NCBI GenBank assembly: GCA_905116865.2
Contig: CAJHNH020002475.1
Span: forward strand, 20,001 to 84,000
Length of the DNA stretch: 64,000 nucleotides
Source of the DNA: Candidula unifasciata
Lineage: Eukaryota; Mollusca; Gastropoda; Stylommatophora; Geomitridae
Direction: 5' to 3'
A program made the position numbers and the translations under genes. Below the pieces are notes generated by a model. It had not been told where the DNA came from and searched no databases. It saw nothing but the letters and a program-made list of their open reading frames with translations. Positions 1 to 11,639 of this stretch are shown piece by piece (within the stretch, counting starts at the first letter, position 1; each line of letters starts with the position of its first letter).

Positions 1-360
1 TATCAACTACAAACTTGTAAGTGATCAATTCCCACGCATCAATCTATCATGTAATTAAGTGGGTAGTGGCCAACATTATGACCAATCAGCTCTTTATCGG
101 GGATAGGTGGAGTTTCCATACAACGTCTTTTTATTGGCCAGGCGTTTTGATTGAACAGCTTACACGATTGGTTGACCTTGCATCAGCCAATTTTAAGAAT
201 TCCTTTTTGATGGTGTTTGGAGTCCCTCATTAGGCATTACCAGAGATTCAACACTGCTCCAGACGCTGGGTGTTTTGTTTTATTTAAAGAAAGGTTTCTG
301 CAGTAGTTCTCGCTATTAACAGGATATGTTTTACTTATGCCTTTTTAAAAGTTATCAGTC
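1..360. other. No recognised feature
   Basis: Mixed-composition sequence. I see no repeat copy, no conserved coding remnant and no RNA gene here. Confidence 0.4.
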
Positions 361-364
361 ATTA

Positions 365-870
365 TGAAGTCAACAGTACTCTATAGTTGTCAACAAGCTT
401 CAACAGCACTCTATAGCTGTCAACAAGCTTTAACAGTACTCTCTTAGCAAGACTTTAACAGTACTCTCTTAGCAAGACTTTAACAGTACTCTCTTAGCAA
501 GACTTTACCAGTACTCTCTTAGCAAGACTTTAACAGTACTCTCTTAGCAAGACTTAAACAATACTCTCTCAGCAAGACTGTAACAGTACTCTCTTAGCAA
601 GACTTTAACAGTACTCTCTTAGCAAGACTTTAACAGTACTCTCTTAGCAAGACTTTAACAGTACTATATAGTTCTCTACAGGACGTGAACATTATTCTGT
701 GGTTCTCACCCGGACTTGAACAATATACTCTGTAGTTCTCATCAAGAATTGAACTGTATAGTTCTCAATAAAATTTGAACAATATTCTATATTTCTCAAG
801 AAGTCTTCAACAGTATTCCTGAGTTCTCAACAAGACTTGAACAGTACTGTAAAGTTCTTAACACAAAAGC
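365..870. repeat. 25-bp minisatellite with degenerate flank
   Basis: Between about 430 and 663 a 25-bp unit (core aacagtactctcttagcaag) repeats about nine times with few changes. To either side the same theme (aacagtact...gttctcaacaagacttg) continues in degraded form to about 870. No reading frame runs through it. Confidence 0.85.
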
Positions 871-1300
871 CTGTATGTGTATGTTTTAGTTCTAAAAAAA
901 AGTAGGCTTTACTTTCCACACTGTGAGGTTACCACAATTTATAGTTCTCATAGTTTCCATTATCTATAGTTCCCATGGTCTCTGAATCCTGTACTATATA
1001 GTTCTTAAAACGACATATTTCAATATTACTTACATAGCTCCACTATTGTCAAGCTACCAGCGAGAGTTTCCTGCAGTTCTCTACCGACATATCGTCGTTG
1101 GCTTATTTGTTTGTAGTATTGATCTGCAGTGACCTAAGCAGAAGCGAGTGCCAGAGGCGGAGGGAACATGTCCAATTGAATTAGATAGCACCAGCGGATG
1201 GCAGACAAGTATTGGTTACACAGACAAGTAATGAAGTAGATTATGGCGTAGGACAGAGAAGAACGATGACATTTGGAACAGAATTTTGACCAAGCGTATA
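871..1300. other. No recognised feature
   Basis: Fades out of the minisatellite and then shows nothing that matches other parts of the window. Confidence 0.35.
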
Positions 1301-1306
1301 TCATAG

Positions 1307-1585
1307 TAGCGGCCTCCGTGGCTAAGGCGTTGCGATCCGACTCGTAATCCAACGTACCGCGATCGAAATCCACTGCCGGCTGCGTGGATTTTTATTGTGT
1401 TATGGGACGTCGCAGGTCTACCCAGCCTCAAATGGGTACCAGGATGGCTGTCTTGAGAAAGTAAAGACGGCCGGCGTAATGCTGACCACATTACCCACCG
1501 AGTGCCGATTGGTCTGTAAAAATATGAGTGCTCTTCTCATATGCCCGATGCGCATAAAGGCGTGTAAAGGGATCTTTACTTTACT
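1307..1585 (+). mobile_element. SINE-A copy (tRNA-headed SINE)
   Basis: The head has a box A-like stretch (gtggctaaggcgttgcga) and a box B-like stretch (cgatcgaaatcc), as in tRNA genes. The body carries the signature shared by at least eight other places in the window: 'atgggtaccagg', 'aaagtaaagacggccggcg', 'ctgaccacattaccca' and the end 'gggatctttactttac'. SINEs are transcribed by RNA polymerase III and moved by a partner LINE. This is one of the most complete copies. Confidence 0.8.
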
Positions 1586-1654
1586 TACTTATATCATAGT
1601 GTTTGTCGTAGAATTCAGAGGTTAAAAGTCGGGAGGATTGACTTCAATACACCG

Positions 1655-1868
1655 GGCTTTATCCTATATAGCTCGGTCTCTCTCCGTAGAACAGCTAGCC
1701 GCTTGCCGAGAGCATCGCACAGAGCACGAATTCCGCGACTCCGGTGACGATTCTCGGGAATCTCTGTTATAATTGCACTCGTGAATTGAACGACACAGCC
1801 GTGAAACAAACCGACGACCTTCAGAGCGCGAGGCAAACGGTTTGACTACTTCGCCACAGAGACCCCTT
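1655..1868 (-). mobile_element. SINE-E copy (tRNA-headed)
   Basis: Read on the minus strand, the head at about 1868 (gtggcgaagtagtcaaacc... then ctctgaaggtcgtcggttt) matches 22883-22960 on the plus strand. The similarity continues into the body ('gaattcgtgct' and 'gatgctctcg' against 'gaattcgtgct' and 'gtactctcg'). Two copies in opposite orientation with a tRNA-like head support a SINE family. Confidence 0.6.
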
Positions 1869-1884
1869 AGCATAGTCGACAGAG

Positions 1885-2300
1885 ACGTTTCAAGACACTG
1901 TCAACGGAGATTGAAGTAACGCAGACTGTCACAGAGAAAACAAAAGTGTAAAGACACTATAAAAAGAGATATAAAGATACCCAGACTGTCACAGGAAAAA
2001 AGAAAGTACAAAAGCACAATCAACAGAGAAATAAAAGACTCGTAGGCTATTGTAGAGGAAAGACACATTTAAAGCACTGTTAACTGAGAAATGAAAGTCT
2101 TCGATGATATAGCAAAGAAAAGTACATAGGCAGTGTCAGTAGAGAAAGTATAACCATAAACTTTCACATAGAAAACAAATTGCAAAAAACTATCAACAGA
2201 GAGTAAAAGACACATAGGCTACCATAGAGGAAAGAGAAGTACAAAGGAACTATCAATATAAAAAAGTTTGACACATGGTGTTTCATGGGGAAAGGGAACG
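1885..2300. repeat. Degenerate ~62-bp tandem repeat
   Basis: About six diverged copies of a unit on the theme 'actgtcacagagaaaaca... gtacaaaagcac' follow each other. Copies differ by substitutions and small indels. Purine-rich plus strand, no sensible frame. Confidence 0.6.
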
Positions 2301-2309
2301 TGCTAAGAG

Positions 2310-2595
2310 TCTTGCAATGGAGATGCAAAAAAATGTGTGCATTCATTCGTAAAAGCACGGTTGTGGATACAGGATAAAAAGAACCTAATATATTTGAACG
2401 TCCACAAAACAGGAAAGCTTGCAAAGGAACCATGTGGAGTTTCGAGTGCTGGTGATCAACAGCCACTTTCTACCGATGACCTGATATGTACAGTCCATAG
2501 CTGCTAAATTGGTCTTTTCCCCCTGTATGTTCCAAAGTCCAATTAAAGAGGAAAAAGGGGGTGAGGGGGGGGGGGGTGGTAGATCCCACTTTTCC
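2310..2595. other. No recognised feature; G-rich run
   Basis: Contains a run of G near 2562-2578 on the plus strand. Nothing else is recognised. Confidence 0.35.
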
Positions 2596-2765
2596 CCCCT
2601 AACAAGCATCTCGTAAAAGTCAACTGTTTAGGGGTGTTTGCTTCCAAGTCGGAGTGCCTCTGCCTGAGAGGCGAGAAACCAACGTACTACGTACATATAA
2701 GCTAACTCTGTAAAACAGCTTTGCACACTTAAGTCAAGTTCTTAAACAAGACTGACAACACCTAA
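2596..2765 (+). mobile_element. Repeat F copy, 5' part
   Basis: Shares 'aacaagcatctcgtaaaagt', 'aggggtgtttgcttc', 'ctctgcctgagaggc' and 'ctgtaaaacagctttgcaca' with the copies at 38745 and 47510. It stops before the segment 'agtggacgaacaacca' found in the others, so it is 3'-truncated or diverged. Confidence 0.6.
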
Positions 2766-2899
2766 AGAAAACATTATTTCTTTCTCAAAGAGAGGGCTTA
2801 GACAGTAAATGCAGTTTTCAGAGGGCAAGACAGATCCATTGACCTCTGAACCCGAGGCTGACCCGCCTCATCCCCTTTCCCAACCCCATCCCCCACAGT

Positions 2900-3290
2900 T
2901 ATTATGAATAGAGTTTAGTTGATTCAAGAACCGACATTACAGTACTCAGGGCATTCACATGAACGCTCCGTTCCCATTTTCAGCAGCCAGCGCAGAGTTC
3001 CAATGTTGCCAGTAGCATTCTGATTATACGTCCATCTTGCCTTTCCTATGAGAGTCGAGTATCGGCCTGATCCGCTCGTCATTTCCCGCTGGATCACTGT
3101 CACCAGACTGTGGTGATCCATCTGCTCCCCTGAACTGTATACGCTGCCCTACAAGGCACTAACAACATCTGCCTTATCGTACATCTTTATTCCACCAAGT
3201 TGTTCACAGACAGCCCTGTTTGTCTTGTTTTTTTTTCCAGGACACCGGCATACCCGAAGAAATGTAGACAATATGTAAAGCGATTAACTG
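2900..3290 (-). mobile_element. LINE 3' end (RNase H-bearing family), truncated
   Basis: On the minus strand this reads as the last part of a LINE ORF2. It includes MDHHSLVTVIQREM, then TLRWLLKMGTE and a Cys-containing end (CPEYCNVGS) before the stop near 2924. Related reads occur at 26421-26813, 27405-28030 and 55560-55712. LINE ORF2 proteins copy RNA into DNA at the target site; only the C-terminus and tail remain here, as expected of a 5'-truncated insertion. The frame is broken toward the upstream end near 3230 by a T-run. Confidence 0.7.
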
Positions 3291-3552
3291 TCCCAAAGAA
3301 CGCATCATTCGTTTATAGGTTCCTACCAAGAAGACTAATTAACGCATGATGCGTCGATTTTAGTCTCTCTACACTACCCCTTGAGCCTTTGATGCTAAAC
3401 CCCCTAGGACTCAAAAAGTTAAGAAGCCTAATTGAACGATGCATATTAATGCTCTTTTAAAGTCATTATTTTTACACTTCATATTAACTGGGATTCCTTT
3501 TGCATGATTTTGCAGAACCAACCCCAACTTTTGTTAGGTGGTTAGTTTTACT

Positions 3553-3700
3553 AGGCTATTTTGTCATTACTCATTGCAAGACTGGCTCTAGACACAACTG
3601 TCAAAATCAACGCAAGGAGCTCAGCTGCCAAAATGCCCTCAGCTGGAATCGAACCAGGTACTTTGGAAATTGAGGCGCTATCGCAAAGACAAAGCCATAA
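3553..3700 (-). mobile_element. SINE-B-related fragment
   Basis: Minus-strand match to the SINE-B head: box B-like 'ggttcgattcc', then a 'cttgcgttgattttgacag'-like segment. Diverged and partial. Confidence 0.45.
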
Positions 3701-3704
3701 ATCC

Positions 3705-4585
3705 AGACACTGATAACAAAAATTATATTTCCAAGTCAACTAACACACAGCTGAAAACAAACCGGTTAACAAACAGCCAAGCATTCGATTCGGAAAATGA
3801 ATACCGAAATAACATTGACTAGAAGGTCATTCAATACAGCCGGCTGTCCCAGGGGAGCTTAGCAAAGTTCTTTAGAATGAACGATATACGAAAATAGACA
3901 GAGGGCCTAATGAATTCCCAACGGGCGATGAACAATGCTGCCATGATGACAGTGTGTTGTTGTTGTTGCCGGCGACCGGGCACATCCGGTGATGGAACCG
4001 TACAGTCTGTTGAACTGACTGAATGCTACCTGCTTGTTATGCTGAAGACATCTGCTTGTGTGGAGTCGCGGGATTGTGAACTATGATAGGGGGTATCTAG
4101 CATTGGCGGCTCCCAAAGTTGCTGCCGTAGCACCCCAGGGTGGCGAGCTTATGCCAGGGGTGTCGCGGCAGTGATCAAGAAATGTCGGCTAAACAGTGTG
4201 AAATTGTTAAAGCATTCATGTAGATATAAATATAAGTTAAAATTTAAATTGCCTTACCTTGCCGCTGCCGAAAAGAATGTATTGCTTGTTTCACACTCAG
4301 ACATGATTCCTACAGCATAAACTGCAAACCCCAACGTGCTATTAATTGTTCTTGTATTTATTTCGAGGTGCGACTGGTCATCTATCTGCATTCGTTAGCG
4401 GTAAGGTCGATAAGTGAAGTTGTGGTTACCTTGTCTCAGCAGACGGCTGCGAGCCAAAGACATCCAAGTTGATCTGTGTGTGTGTTCGCGCGCGAGCGTG
4501 CGCACATATTTTACCACCCATGCTTTTGTTTTTGACTTGATATTTATAATATGCATATTATTACATGAACATAGCATGCTTTATT
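3705..4585. other. No recognised feature
   Basis: About 0.9 kb of ordinary composition with a short alternating CG/TG stretch near 4475-4506. No repeat copy or conserved frame recognised. Confidence 0.35.
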
Positions 4586-4589
4586 GATG

Positions 4590-4700
4590 AAATACAACTG
4601 CTGTGTGAAAGATGGGAGTTTGGAAGGGCCGAACGTAAGACAGGCCTGCGTGCCTATTTTGTAACCCTTTGAAAATAAAGTTCCTTTGTTCGTTCGTTCA
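4590..4700 (+). repeat. Repeat G copy with gttc tail
   Basis: 'gtgtgaaagatgggagt', 'aagggccgaa', 'aagacaggcctgcgtgcc' and the end 'gttcgttcgttca' match 24735-24865. The shared end, AATAAA-like then (gttc)n, looks like the 3' tail of a LINE or SINE. Confidence 0.6.
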
Positions 4701-5233
4701 GTTTGCGGAAAGGCAACTCACGACCCAAAACAAATCTCAGGAAAACTAAGAAAATTTGATCCTAGCTACCTCTCTTTGGCTTTGTTCCGGTTCGAAACGA
4801 ACAGACACTGGAAGGGCAATCCACTAACTGTCACGAAAGTGTGTATGCTAACGGCTGCTTGGTTCCATCTAAATTAAAGAGTCATGCAATCATGGAATGC
4901 AATCATTCTGCTTTAGTACATAAAGGTTAAGAAATCTTCAAACGCCGCGCTTCATTTCTTCAGGCAGGGTCATCCGTGATAGAAAGAATGTCTAAAAATG
5001 AAAATGAAAACGATATAATGAAAAATTTATCTAAACAGTTTTTTTCAACGCATTAAAGACATCTGAACATTAATTTTGCCCATTTTTTTTTTCTTTTTCT
5101 AAGGATTCAACCGCTTTAAGGGTAGGTGTGCGACAGAAATGTTTTAGCCTGACAAGGGTGCCGCGGCAAAAAAAGTTTGGGAACCGCTGATCTAGAGGAT
5201 TTTTTTGGGGGGAAGGGGGGGGAGACAAAACAA

Positions 5234-5235
<2 letters not shown>
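4701..5235. other. No recognised feature
   Basis: AT-rich sequence with short T runs. Nothing recognised. Confidence 0.35.

Positions 5236-5238
<3 letters not shown>

Positions 5239-5310
<72 letters not shown>
5239..5310. repeat. (GA)n microsatellite, ~36 units
   Basis: Uninterrupted GA dinucleotides on the plus strand, next to a G-rich run at 5205-5222. Open in several frames only because of the dinucleotide period. Confidence 0.95.
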
Positions 5311-5313
<3 letters not shown>

Positions 5314-5576
5314 CTGATAGCTGTCCCAGATAATTAGATACACAGGTTGTCAGGGATGTATCCAGACAGGTAGATAGTCTGACTTGGTGTATACTCGACA
5401 AATCCACTGATAGTTCGATATTAAACAATGTTTCCCCGCAGCGAATGTAAATAATGCGGACACAAACAATATATTGCTCAATTTAATGTCAGACATATTT
5501 CGCTGAATCTTGTCAGATGTCTTTCTATAAACTCATGTCAACATATAATGAAGCACCTCCCCCAATTTCATTGTTT

Positions 5577-5800
5577 GATTGAGTGAGTGAGTGACTTTCT
5601 ACCCCACTAGGACATCACACAAGCGATAAACACCCGATGACACAATGTGCCACCATGTGGATGAGGATCACCGTGGAGAGGTCCCAGAAACCGCATTCAG
5701 ACATTTGGCCATTTTTATGGCCTGGCTATATTGCGGCCCCTGGCAAAAGCCAGAGTGGGGCTTCAAATAACAAAAAATTACGTCCTGAGAAGGACGTAAG
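5577..5800 (+). repeat. Interspersed repeat D
   Basis: Strong match to 31946-32150 and 49885-50100: 'aggacatcacacaagcgata', 'aaacacccgatgacaca', 'aggatcaccgtgga', 'ctatattgcggcc' and 'ggcaaaagcca'. No tRNA-like head and no coding frame seen. All three copies lie on the plus strand. Class unknown. Confidence 0.75.
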
Positions 5801-6164
5801 GACTTAGTTATGGACAAGAATAATTGTTTGATTGGCTAACCCCTGTAATAATAAACTAATTGGTGAATCCTCTTATCTGATTGAACGCAAAAAGAATATT
5901 TACAAGGCCTTTCAACAAGAACTTGGGGGGGGGGGGTGAGAGAAAAGGGGGGGGGGTGGTGGACATCCACATAAATCAGAGTGCTATATAACATAAAAGA
6001 AATAGTCATTGACAATTGATAATTTAGTGTTCCGATAACACTGTGAGGTCTCACACTGCCGCATCTTTATCATATCTGCTAGTTTGGGAAAAAAAATGTT
6101 TTCAACGTTTTATTGTAACAGATTATTACAAATACAGGCGCACTTAATTTCAAACTGGCCGGAA

Positions 6165-6242
6165 ATCCCCCCCCCCCTTATTTTTTTTTCTCCCAATCAA
6201 CCAACCCCCCCCCCCCCCCCCGCCACCCCCCCCCCCCCCCCT
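6165..6242. repeat. Poly-C tracts
   Basis: Several C runs (up to about 17) broken by single bases. A G-rich counterpart lies at 5925-5960. The minus strand could form G-quadruplexes. Confidence 0.9.
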
Positions 6243-6599
6243 CCGCTTTCCTCATTGCCTCTCTTCATGTTTAATATACCTTGCGCCCTCTAGGGGACAC
6301 GCTCCTGCTTGAAAGCCACTGGTCCGCGTTAATTCTTTTTTCTGTATGTATTCCTGGTAGACAGTTCTCGCAGACACGCCAAGGAATGATATACTATATC
6401 CATTTCCTATGATCCCTTGGCAGCAACCCCTTATGCCGCACGCACTTATTTACATCGGTTCAATACAATCAAGGCTGTGGTTTCAGTTTGTTTTCTCCGG
6501 CCCACATTTGAATTAGTGGGATATTTCTCCATATTTACCACATTTTCCAGTCGTGGCGTATATCATACCAATATGCATGAGGTGGCCGAATTATCAAAC

Positions 6600-7215
6600 A
6601 AATTGTACAATAACATTAGGGTGACTAATGTACCTCAAGTAGATTGTACACTAACATTAGGGTGACTAATGTACATCAAGTAGATTGTACACTAACATTA
6701 GGGTGACTTATGTACTTTAAGTAATATGTAAACTAACATTAAGATGACTAATGTAGAACAAGTAGATTGTACAATAACATTAGGGTGACTAATGTACTTT
6801 AAGTAAATTGTACACTAACATTAGGGTGACTAATGTACTTTAAGTAAAAAGTACACTAACATTAGGGTGACTAATGTACTTTAAGTAAAAAGTACACTAA
6901 CATTAGGGTGACTAATGTACTTTAAGTAAATTGTACACTAACATTAGGGTGACTAATGTACTTTAAGTAAATTGTACACTAACATTAGGGTGACTAATGT
7001 ACTTTAGGTAAATTGTACACTAACATTAGGGTGACTAATGTACTTTAAGTAAATTGTACACTAACATTAGGGTGACTAATGTACTTTAAGTAAATTGTAC
7101 ACTAACATTAGGGTGACTAATGTACATCAAGTAGATTGTACAATAACATTAGGGTGATTGAAATATCAGTGAGATTATACAGTAACAGTATGGTGACTGA
7201 AACAACAATTAGATT
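6600..7215. repeat. 41-bp minisatellite
   Basis: About 15 copies of a 41-bp unit containing 'acactaacattagggtgact' and 'aatgtactttaagtaa'. The centre is nearly perfect and both ends are degenerate. It directly abuts the 3' end of the minus-strand LINE at 7225-7860. Confidence 0.95.
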
Positions 7216-7224
7216 GTACAATAT

Positions 7225-7860
7225 TGTTGTTCGTCCATATCAAGTGATGAGCATTACGCTTTCTTCCATCCTTCATGAACTCAATGTTTGTGGGTCCCGA
7301 GGTGACTTATTAGTCCACTGCGTGCCCGGAAGAGTCTAAGACAATGAATGAGGGAAGGGCACAGTGTCTGTAGATAAAGGGTCTGTTTGGCATGTCTTTC
7401 TGGCCAGTCTTCGCTTTCCAGCTGCCCTTGTTCTAGATGCCTCGCAAATTGTTGCACCATTTCGGATTTATGGGCTGCATAAAGTCCGGTCTTGTGCTGC
7501 AGCCTCCCAGGTCTCCGGGTTCATGCTGCCTTGAGTGTGCCCTTGAAGCGCTTTTTTTTTTTTTTTTTGGCCACAATGAGAACGTCTACGTTTATGTATC
7601 TCACCATAGAAGATTTTTTTTTGGGAACCGATATTCAGGCATTCGAACAATATGACCAGCCCATCGAATCTGTGACTGCACCAGGATGGTATCGATGCTG
7701 GGAATGCTAGCCTTGTCCAGTACCACAGAGTCCGAGATAATGTTTTGCCATTTAATGTTAGGGATCTTTATCAGACAGACTTTATGAAAGTCGTTGATTT
7801 TGATTGCATCAGAATGTACAATAACGTTAAAAGAATCGCTTTCCACACCTTGATCATATT
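7225..7860 (-). mobile_element. LINE ORF2 C-terminus (RWAGHIVRMPE type)
   Basis: Reading down from about 7846 on the minus strand: KWQNIISDSVVLDKASIPSI, then QIRWAGHIVRMPEYRFPK. After a frame change comes YGEIHKRRR...CGQKKKKK and MNPETWEAAAQDRT, then further on SGLISHLGTHKH. This is the usual end of one LINE group common in molluscs, in which the C-terminus finishes in a C2H2-finger-like ISHLRTH motif. Interrupted by T-run indels at 7551-7568 and 7612-7622 and by stops, so it is a dead 5'-truncated copy. Confidence 0.8.
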
Positions 7861-8185
7861 AGGTTAGACCTACACTTTATCACCAGTTGTCTTCGGGCGC
7901 CTTGCCTCTTTAAATCAGTCTGTCGATCAGTCAGGGGCATATCATTTTCTGAATTTTCTGTTAACTTTTTTCAGACACACATTAGTTGGATTTATTCAGT
8001 TTTGTGCTTCATTCTATGTTGATGCAACTCTGTAGTAACGCACCTGACGAGATACAGCGAAATTTGCCTGGCAATAAATAATGCAATGTATTGTTTGTGT
8101 CTGCATTATTTAAATTCATTGCGGGAAAACATTGTTCTGAACACATTAAAGTGTCAGTTCCCTAATTATTTTTCTGTTCTGCCTA
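7861..8185. other. No recognised feature
   Basis: Nothing recognised on either strand. Confidence 0.35.
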
Positions 8186-8189
8186 TAAG

Positions 8190-8390
8190 TTAAACTAAAG
8201 TTACCTTTTCACGCCTTGGGCATTTGATTAGAGCACCAATATTTTTACAGACAAATCGCTAGGTGGATAATGTGGTCAGCATTACGCCGGCCGCCTCTAC
8301 TTCCCCAGGACATACATTTTGGTACCCATTTTAGGCTGGGTCGACCTGCGACTTCCCGTACCATGAAAAAAATCCACGCTGTGTTTTGCT
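8190..8390 (-). mobile_element. SINE-A copy, 3' part
   Basis: Minus-strand copy: 'taatgtggtcagcattacgc', 'cggccgcctctacttcc', 'gctgggtcgacctgcgac'. The tRNA head is missing beyond about 8390. Confidence 0.7.
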
Positions 8391-9055
8391 TATAATGGTA
8401 GCTTAACACCTATACTGAAACTGGTAAATGCAACTCGATGTGGCGAACTGTGGCAGTGGTTGACTTCACCGTTTACTAGATTTAACTCTCTCTGCCCAGA
8501 TCTACGCACCGTGTGACCGGATTTTGTATCATATAAACCACTCAATAAGTTATCTATGTTTTATGTTTGAGGTTGAGTCAAGGATTCTTTAAAAGAAACT
8601 CAAGACAAAAAATGTTTCCTTAAAGGATTAGGTATTTGACCCCTCTCGGAGCAGTATATCTATAAGTTTAGTGATATAATCCTTGCCTCTATCTAATATT
8701 AGCTGGGACTGCCAGAGTTAAAACTATCCGAGTATCAAGTTTACCGACTTGCATGAGTGCTCTTACATGGATTAAATAAAAAATTGTAATACTCTGTAAT
8801 ACCAAAAGCTTTTTAATTTAATAATAAATAAAATAATTTCTTCAACTATAAAAGAAAAATCCGAGGACGTTTTGTGTTTTCATGAAAAGTTTGCAAACCT
8901 GTCGTTAAAAATCAAAGGTAAATGAAAACACCTGTATTTATTTATAGATTAGGAAGACCTTTTGACCAAAGCGTTTCTCTGAACTGTCTCTCCCGCCTAG
9001 TTGCTGATATCACATGCTGTTGCACACAAGGTGCCTTCACTAACAGCCAAAGACA
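8391..9055. other. No recognised feature
   Basis: AT-rich, with nothing I can match to other parts of the window. Confidence 0.35.
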
Positions 9056-9059
9056 GGAA

Positions 9060-9440
9060 ACTTGACACAGTTAGAGAAACGCTTTTTTTTTAAGCCTTGC
9101 ATTTTATTAACCATCTCAAACACTAAACTACTTCAAGCCATAAACCAAGAAACTTTAGACAGTATGATTACCAAGAGAAGATGGAAATGGCTTGGCCACG
9201 TTATGAGAATGAATCCTGATATACCTGCCAAAACAGCTCTCACATGGACACCAGAGGGAAAGAGAAAACAGGGGCGCCCAAAAACAACATGGAGACGAAC
9301 GATGGAAAGTGACCTGAGTGCGGCATCTTTGACATGGAAAACTGCACTGAAGATTGCACAGGACATGAAAGCATGGAAAGTCCTCTCTGAATCCTCATGT
9401 GCCACTAGGCATAACGAGAACTGATGATGATGATTTTATT
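9060..9440 (+). mobile_element. LINE ORF2 C-terminus (RWKWLGHVMRM type)
   Basis: The plus-strand frame ending at 9424 carries ITKRRWKWLGHVMRM, then PEGKRKQGRPKTTWRRTMES and ATRHNEN before the stop. WLGHVxRM, GRPKxTWRR and a closing CATxHxEN are typical of the C-terminus of RTE/CR1-like endonuclease-reverse transcriptases in invertebrates. Everything upstream (endonuclease, RT) is missing. The stop is followed at once by 'tgatgatgatga', the usual kind of LINE microsatellite tail, and then by the 30-bp minisatellite. Confidence 0.85.
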
Positions 9441-9467
9441 ACAGCAAATTTTTTTTTTATGTGTGAG

Positions 9468-9840
9468 TGTGTGTTGCAAGTCGTGAAAATATTGTTTTGT
9501 GTGTTGCAAGTCGTGAAAATATTGTTTTGTGTGTTGCAAGTCGTGAAAATATTGTTTTGTGTGTTGCAAGTCGTGAAAATATTGTTTTGTGTGTTGCAAG
9601 TCGTGAATATATTGTTTTGTGTGTTGCAAGTCGTGAAAATATTGTTTTGTGTGTTGCAAGTCGTGAAGATTTTTGTGTGTGTTGCAAGTCGTGAAAATAG
9701 TGTTTTGTGTGTTGCAAGTCGTGAAAATATTGTTTTGGGTGTTGCAATTGAAAAATATTGTTTTGTGTGTTGCAAGTCGTAAAAAATATTGTTTTGTGTG
9801 TTGCAAGACTTAAAGAAAATGTTGTTTTTTGTGTTGCAAG
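9468..9840. repeat. 30-bp minisatellite
   Basis: About 12 copies of a 30-bp unit containing 'gttgcaagtcgtgaaaatat', the first six nearly perfect. The unit is a multiple of three, so frames on both strands stay open (for example CVASRENIVL repeats). These are not genes. Confidence 0.95.
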
Positions 9841-10108
9841 TATTGAACAACTACCCACACACACAAATCATCATCTCTAGTAGCACTTAGGCTAGAGATG
9901 ACCTTACGGAAGACATAGGAAAAAAAATTATTGAAAAGGTGAACATTACACCCCATTTTCAAAATCCACTACAATGAAAGCATTAAGGTGGCCCAAAGTT
10001 GCCAGTTATTAGCATATTTTGGATTTTTGGATATTGATAATAGGAATGAAATGCTTTTCTCCAGATCTCCAAATGTTTACAAATAACATCAAAAGCCTAT
10101 ATTTTTTT
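9841..10108. other. No recognised feature
   Basis: Nothing recognised. Confidence 0.3.
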
Positions 10109-10155
10109 AACCCCCCCCCCCTTCCCCCCCCCCCCCCTCCCCCCCCCCCCCCTTT
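10109..10155. repeat. Poly-C tract
   Basis: C runs broken by tt and ttt; G-quadruplex potential on the minus strand. Confidence 0.9.
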
Positions 10156-10254
10156 CCCCAATGACTGTTTTTATCAGTCTCAATTAAGACTGCTTCGTTT
10201 CTTTCCTTATCATTTTAAGATATTTAGTAAATACCAGTTTTACAGATTTGGCAG

Positions 10255-10680
10255 ATACATGTGTCTATCATTTACATTGTGCTTCGTACCTAAATTGTAT
10301 TTAAATGTGATTATCAATGACAATGCGCTTTATACCTAAACTGTACACACGTGTACTTGTCATTTACAATGTGCTTCATAACTAAACTGTACATACATGT
10401 GCTTATCATTTACAATGTGCTTCATACCTGAACTTACACACATATGCTTATCATTTACAATGTGCTTCATACCTGAACTGTACATACATGTCCTTATCAT
10501 TTACAATGTGCTCATACCTGAACTTTACACACATGTGCTTGTCATTTACAATGTGCTTCATACCTGAACTGTACATACATGTGCTTATCATTTACAATGT
10601 GCTTCATACCTAAACTGTACATACATGTGCTTATCATTTACAATGTGCTCATACCTGATCTGTACATACATGTGCATGTC
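10255..10680. repeat. ~46-bp minisatellite
   Basis: About nine copies of a unit containing 'tgtgcttatcatttacaatg' and 'gcttcatacctgaactgtac'. Copies vary by substitutions and short deletions. Confidence 0.9.
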
Positions 10681-10689
10681 AATAACACC

Positions 10690-11635
10690 GCGTCTTATGT
10701 CTTTACGGCTATGTTACTCTTCCATTCTATACTTTGATCACATGTTCCATTCATTTACGCTGCACTTTATATTTATACTTCACAGTTACACACATGTTCC
10801 TATAATCTATTCAGTGATTGTATTTTTCTGTAAGGTATGCATACTTCTTTGTGATCTGCTTCTGTATTATTTCTGGGAAATATATTTTCCTATTTCTGAC
10901 AAAGACACACTCCCAGGAGATCTATCAGCCAGTAGGGCTAGTTCGCGTGCAAACGGCCATTTTCTCTCACATATTTCAAGGCTGATTTATCGCAAAATAT
11001 CGCTTCTGACGTGATCTCGGCAATGTGAGTGGGGCTGTAAAACGGGGAACCACCCGCGAGAAATTATCACATTAATAATTTCTCATTACCCCATATGCAG
11101 GTATGTTTTTTTTTCCTGCCAAGCCTATGCACGAGATGTGAGGAACAAACAGTCTGCATACGCATATTGCAGGAAGATAGAGATAATTAGGGGAGATACA
11201 AATGTGCTGGGTCCGAAGATAGTGGTTGGAGTCTCTTAAAACGGTTGGGGTTGACACATATTAGTTTTATATTTGCGCCATGAAATGCAGGCGATTAGGG
11301 ATATGAGTAAGCTGTTAAGCTTGCAGGTAAAGCTACTATGGAGGGCAGACGAGCTATGGACCAGGCAGATTGTGTGAACAATCTGAGAAGTAATATGTTT
11401 GCAAGAACCATATGATAAGTGTGAATTTGCAACCATGAACAAACTGCAAGAACAACATGTAAACAATGGAGTGTTAAGACAAGAGCAATATGCAGGAAGC
11501 CAAAGAATAATAATAATAACCTAACACAGAGCTGGTGTCGTCACCCGCTACACGCTGTGGGATTTATCAAGGAAGGGATCCGATCACTTGTGGAGAGTAT
11601 TGTTCGGTTTGAAAAGAAGATAATCAATCGACTAA
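10690..11635. other. No recognised feature
   Basis: About 0.95 kb, non-repetitive within the window. No supported gene. Confidence 0.35.
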
Positions 11636-11639
11636 CTAA

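Noticed and set aside
6600..7215. TTAGGG inside each 41-bp unit, suggesting telomere sequence
   Set aside because: The hexamer occurs once per 41-bp unit and never in tandem; coincidence.
9468..9840. Regular spaced repeat that could suggest a CRISPR array
   Set aside because: Units are contiguous without unique spacers, and this is an animal genome. The same applies to the other minisatellites here.
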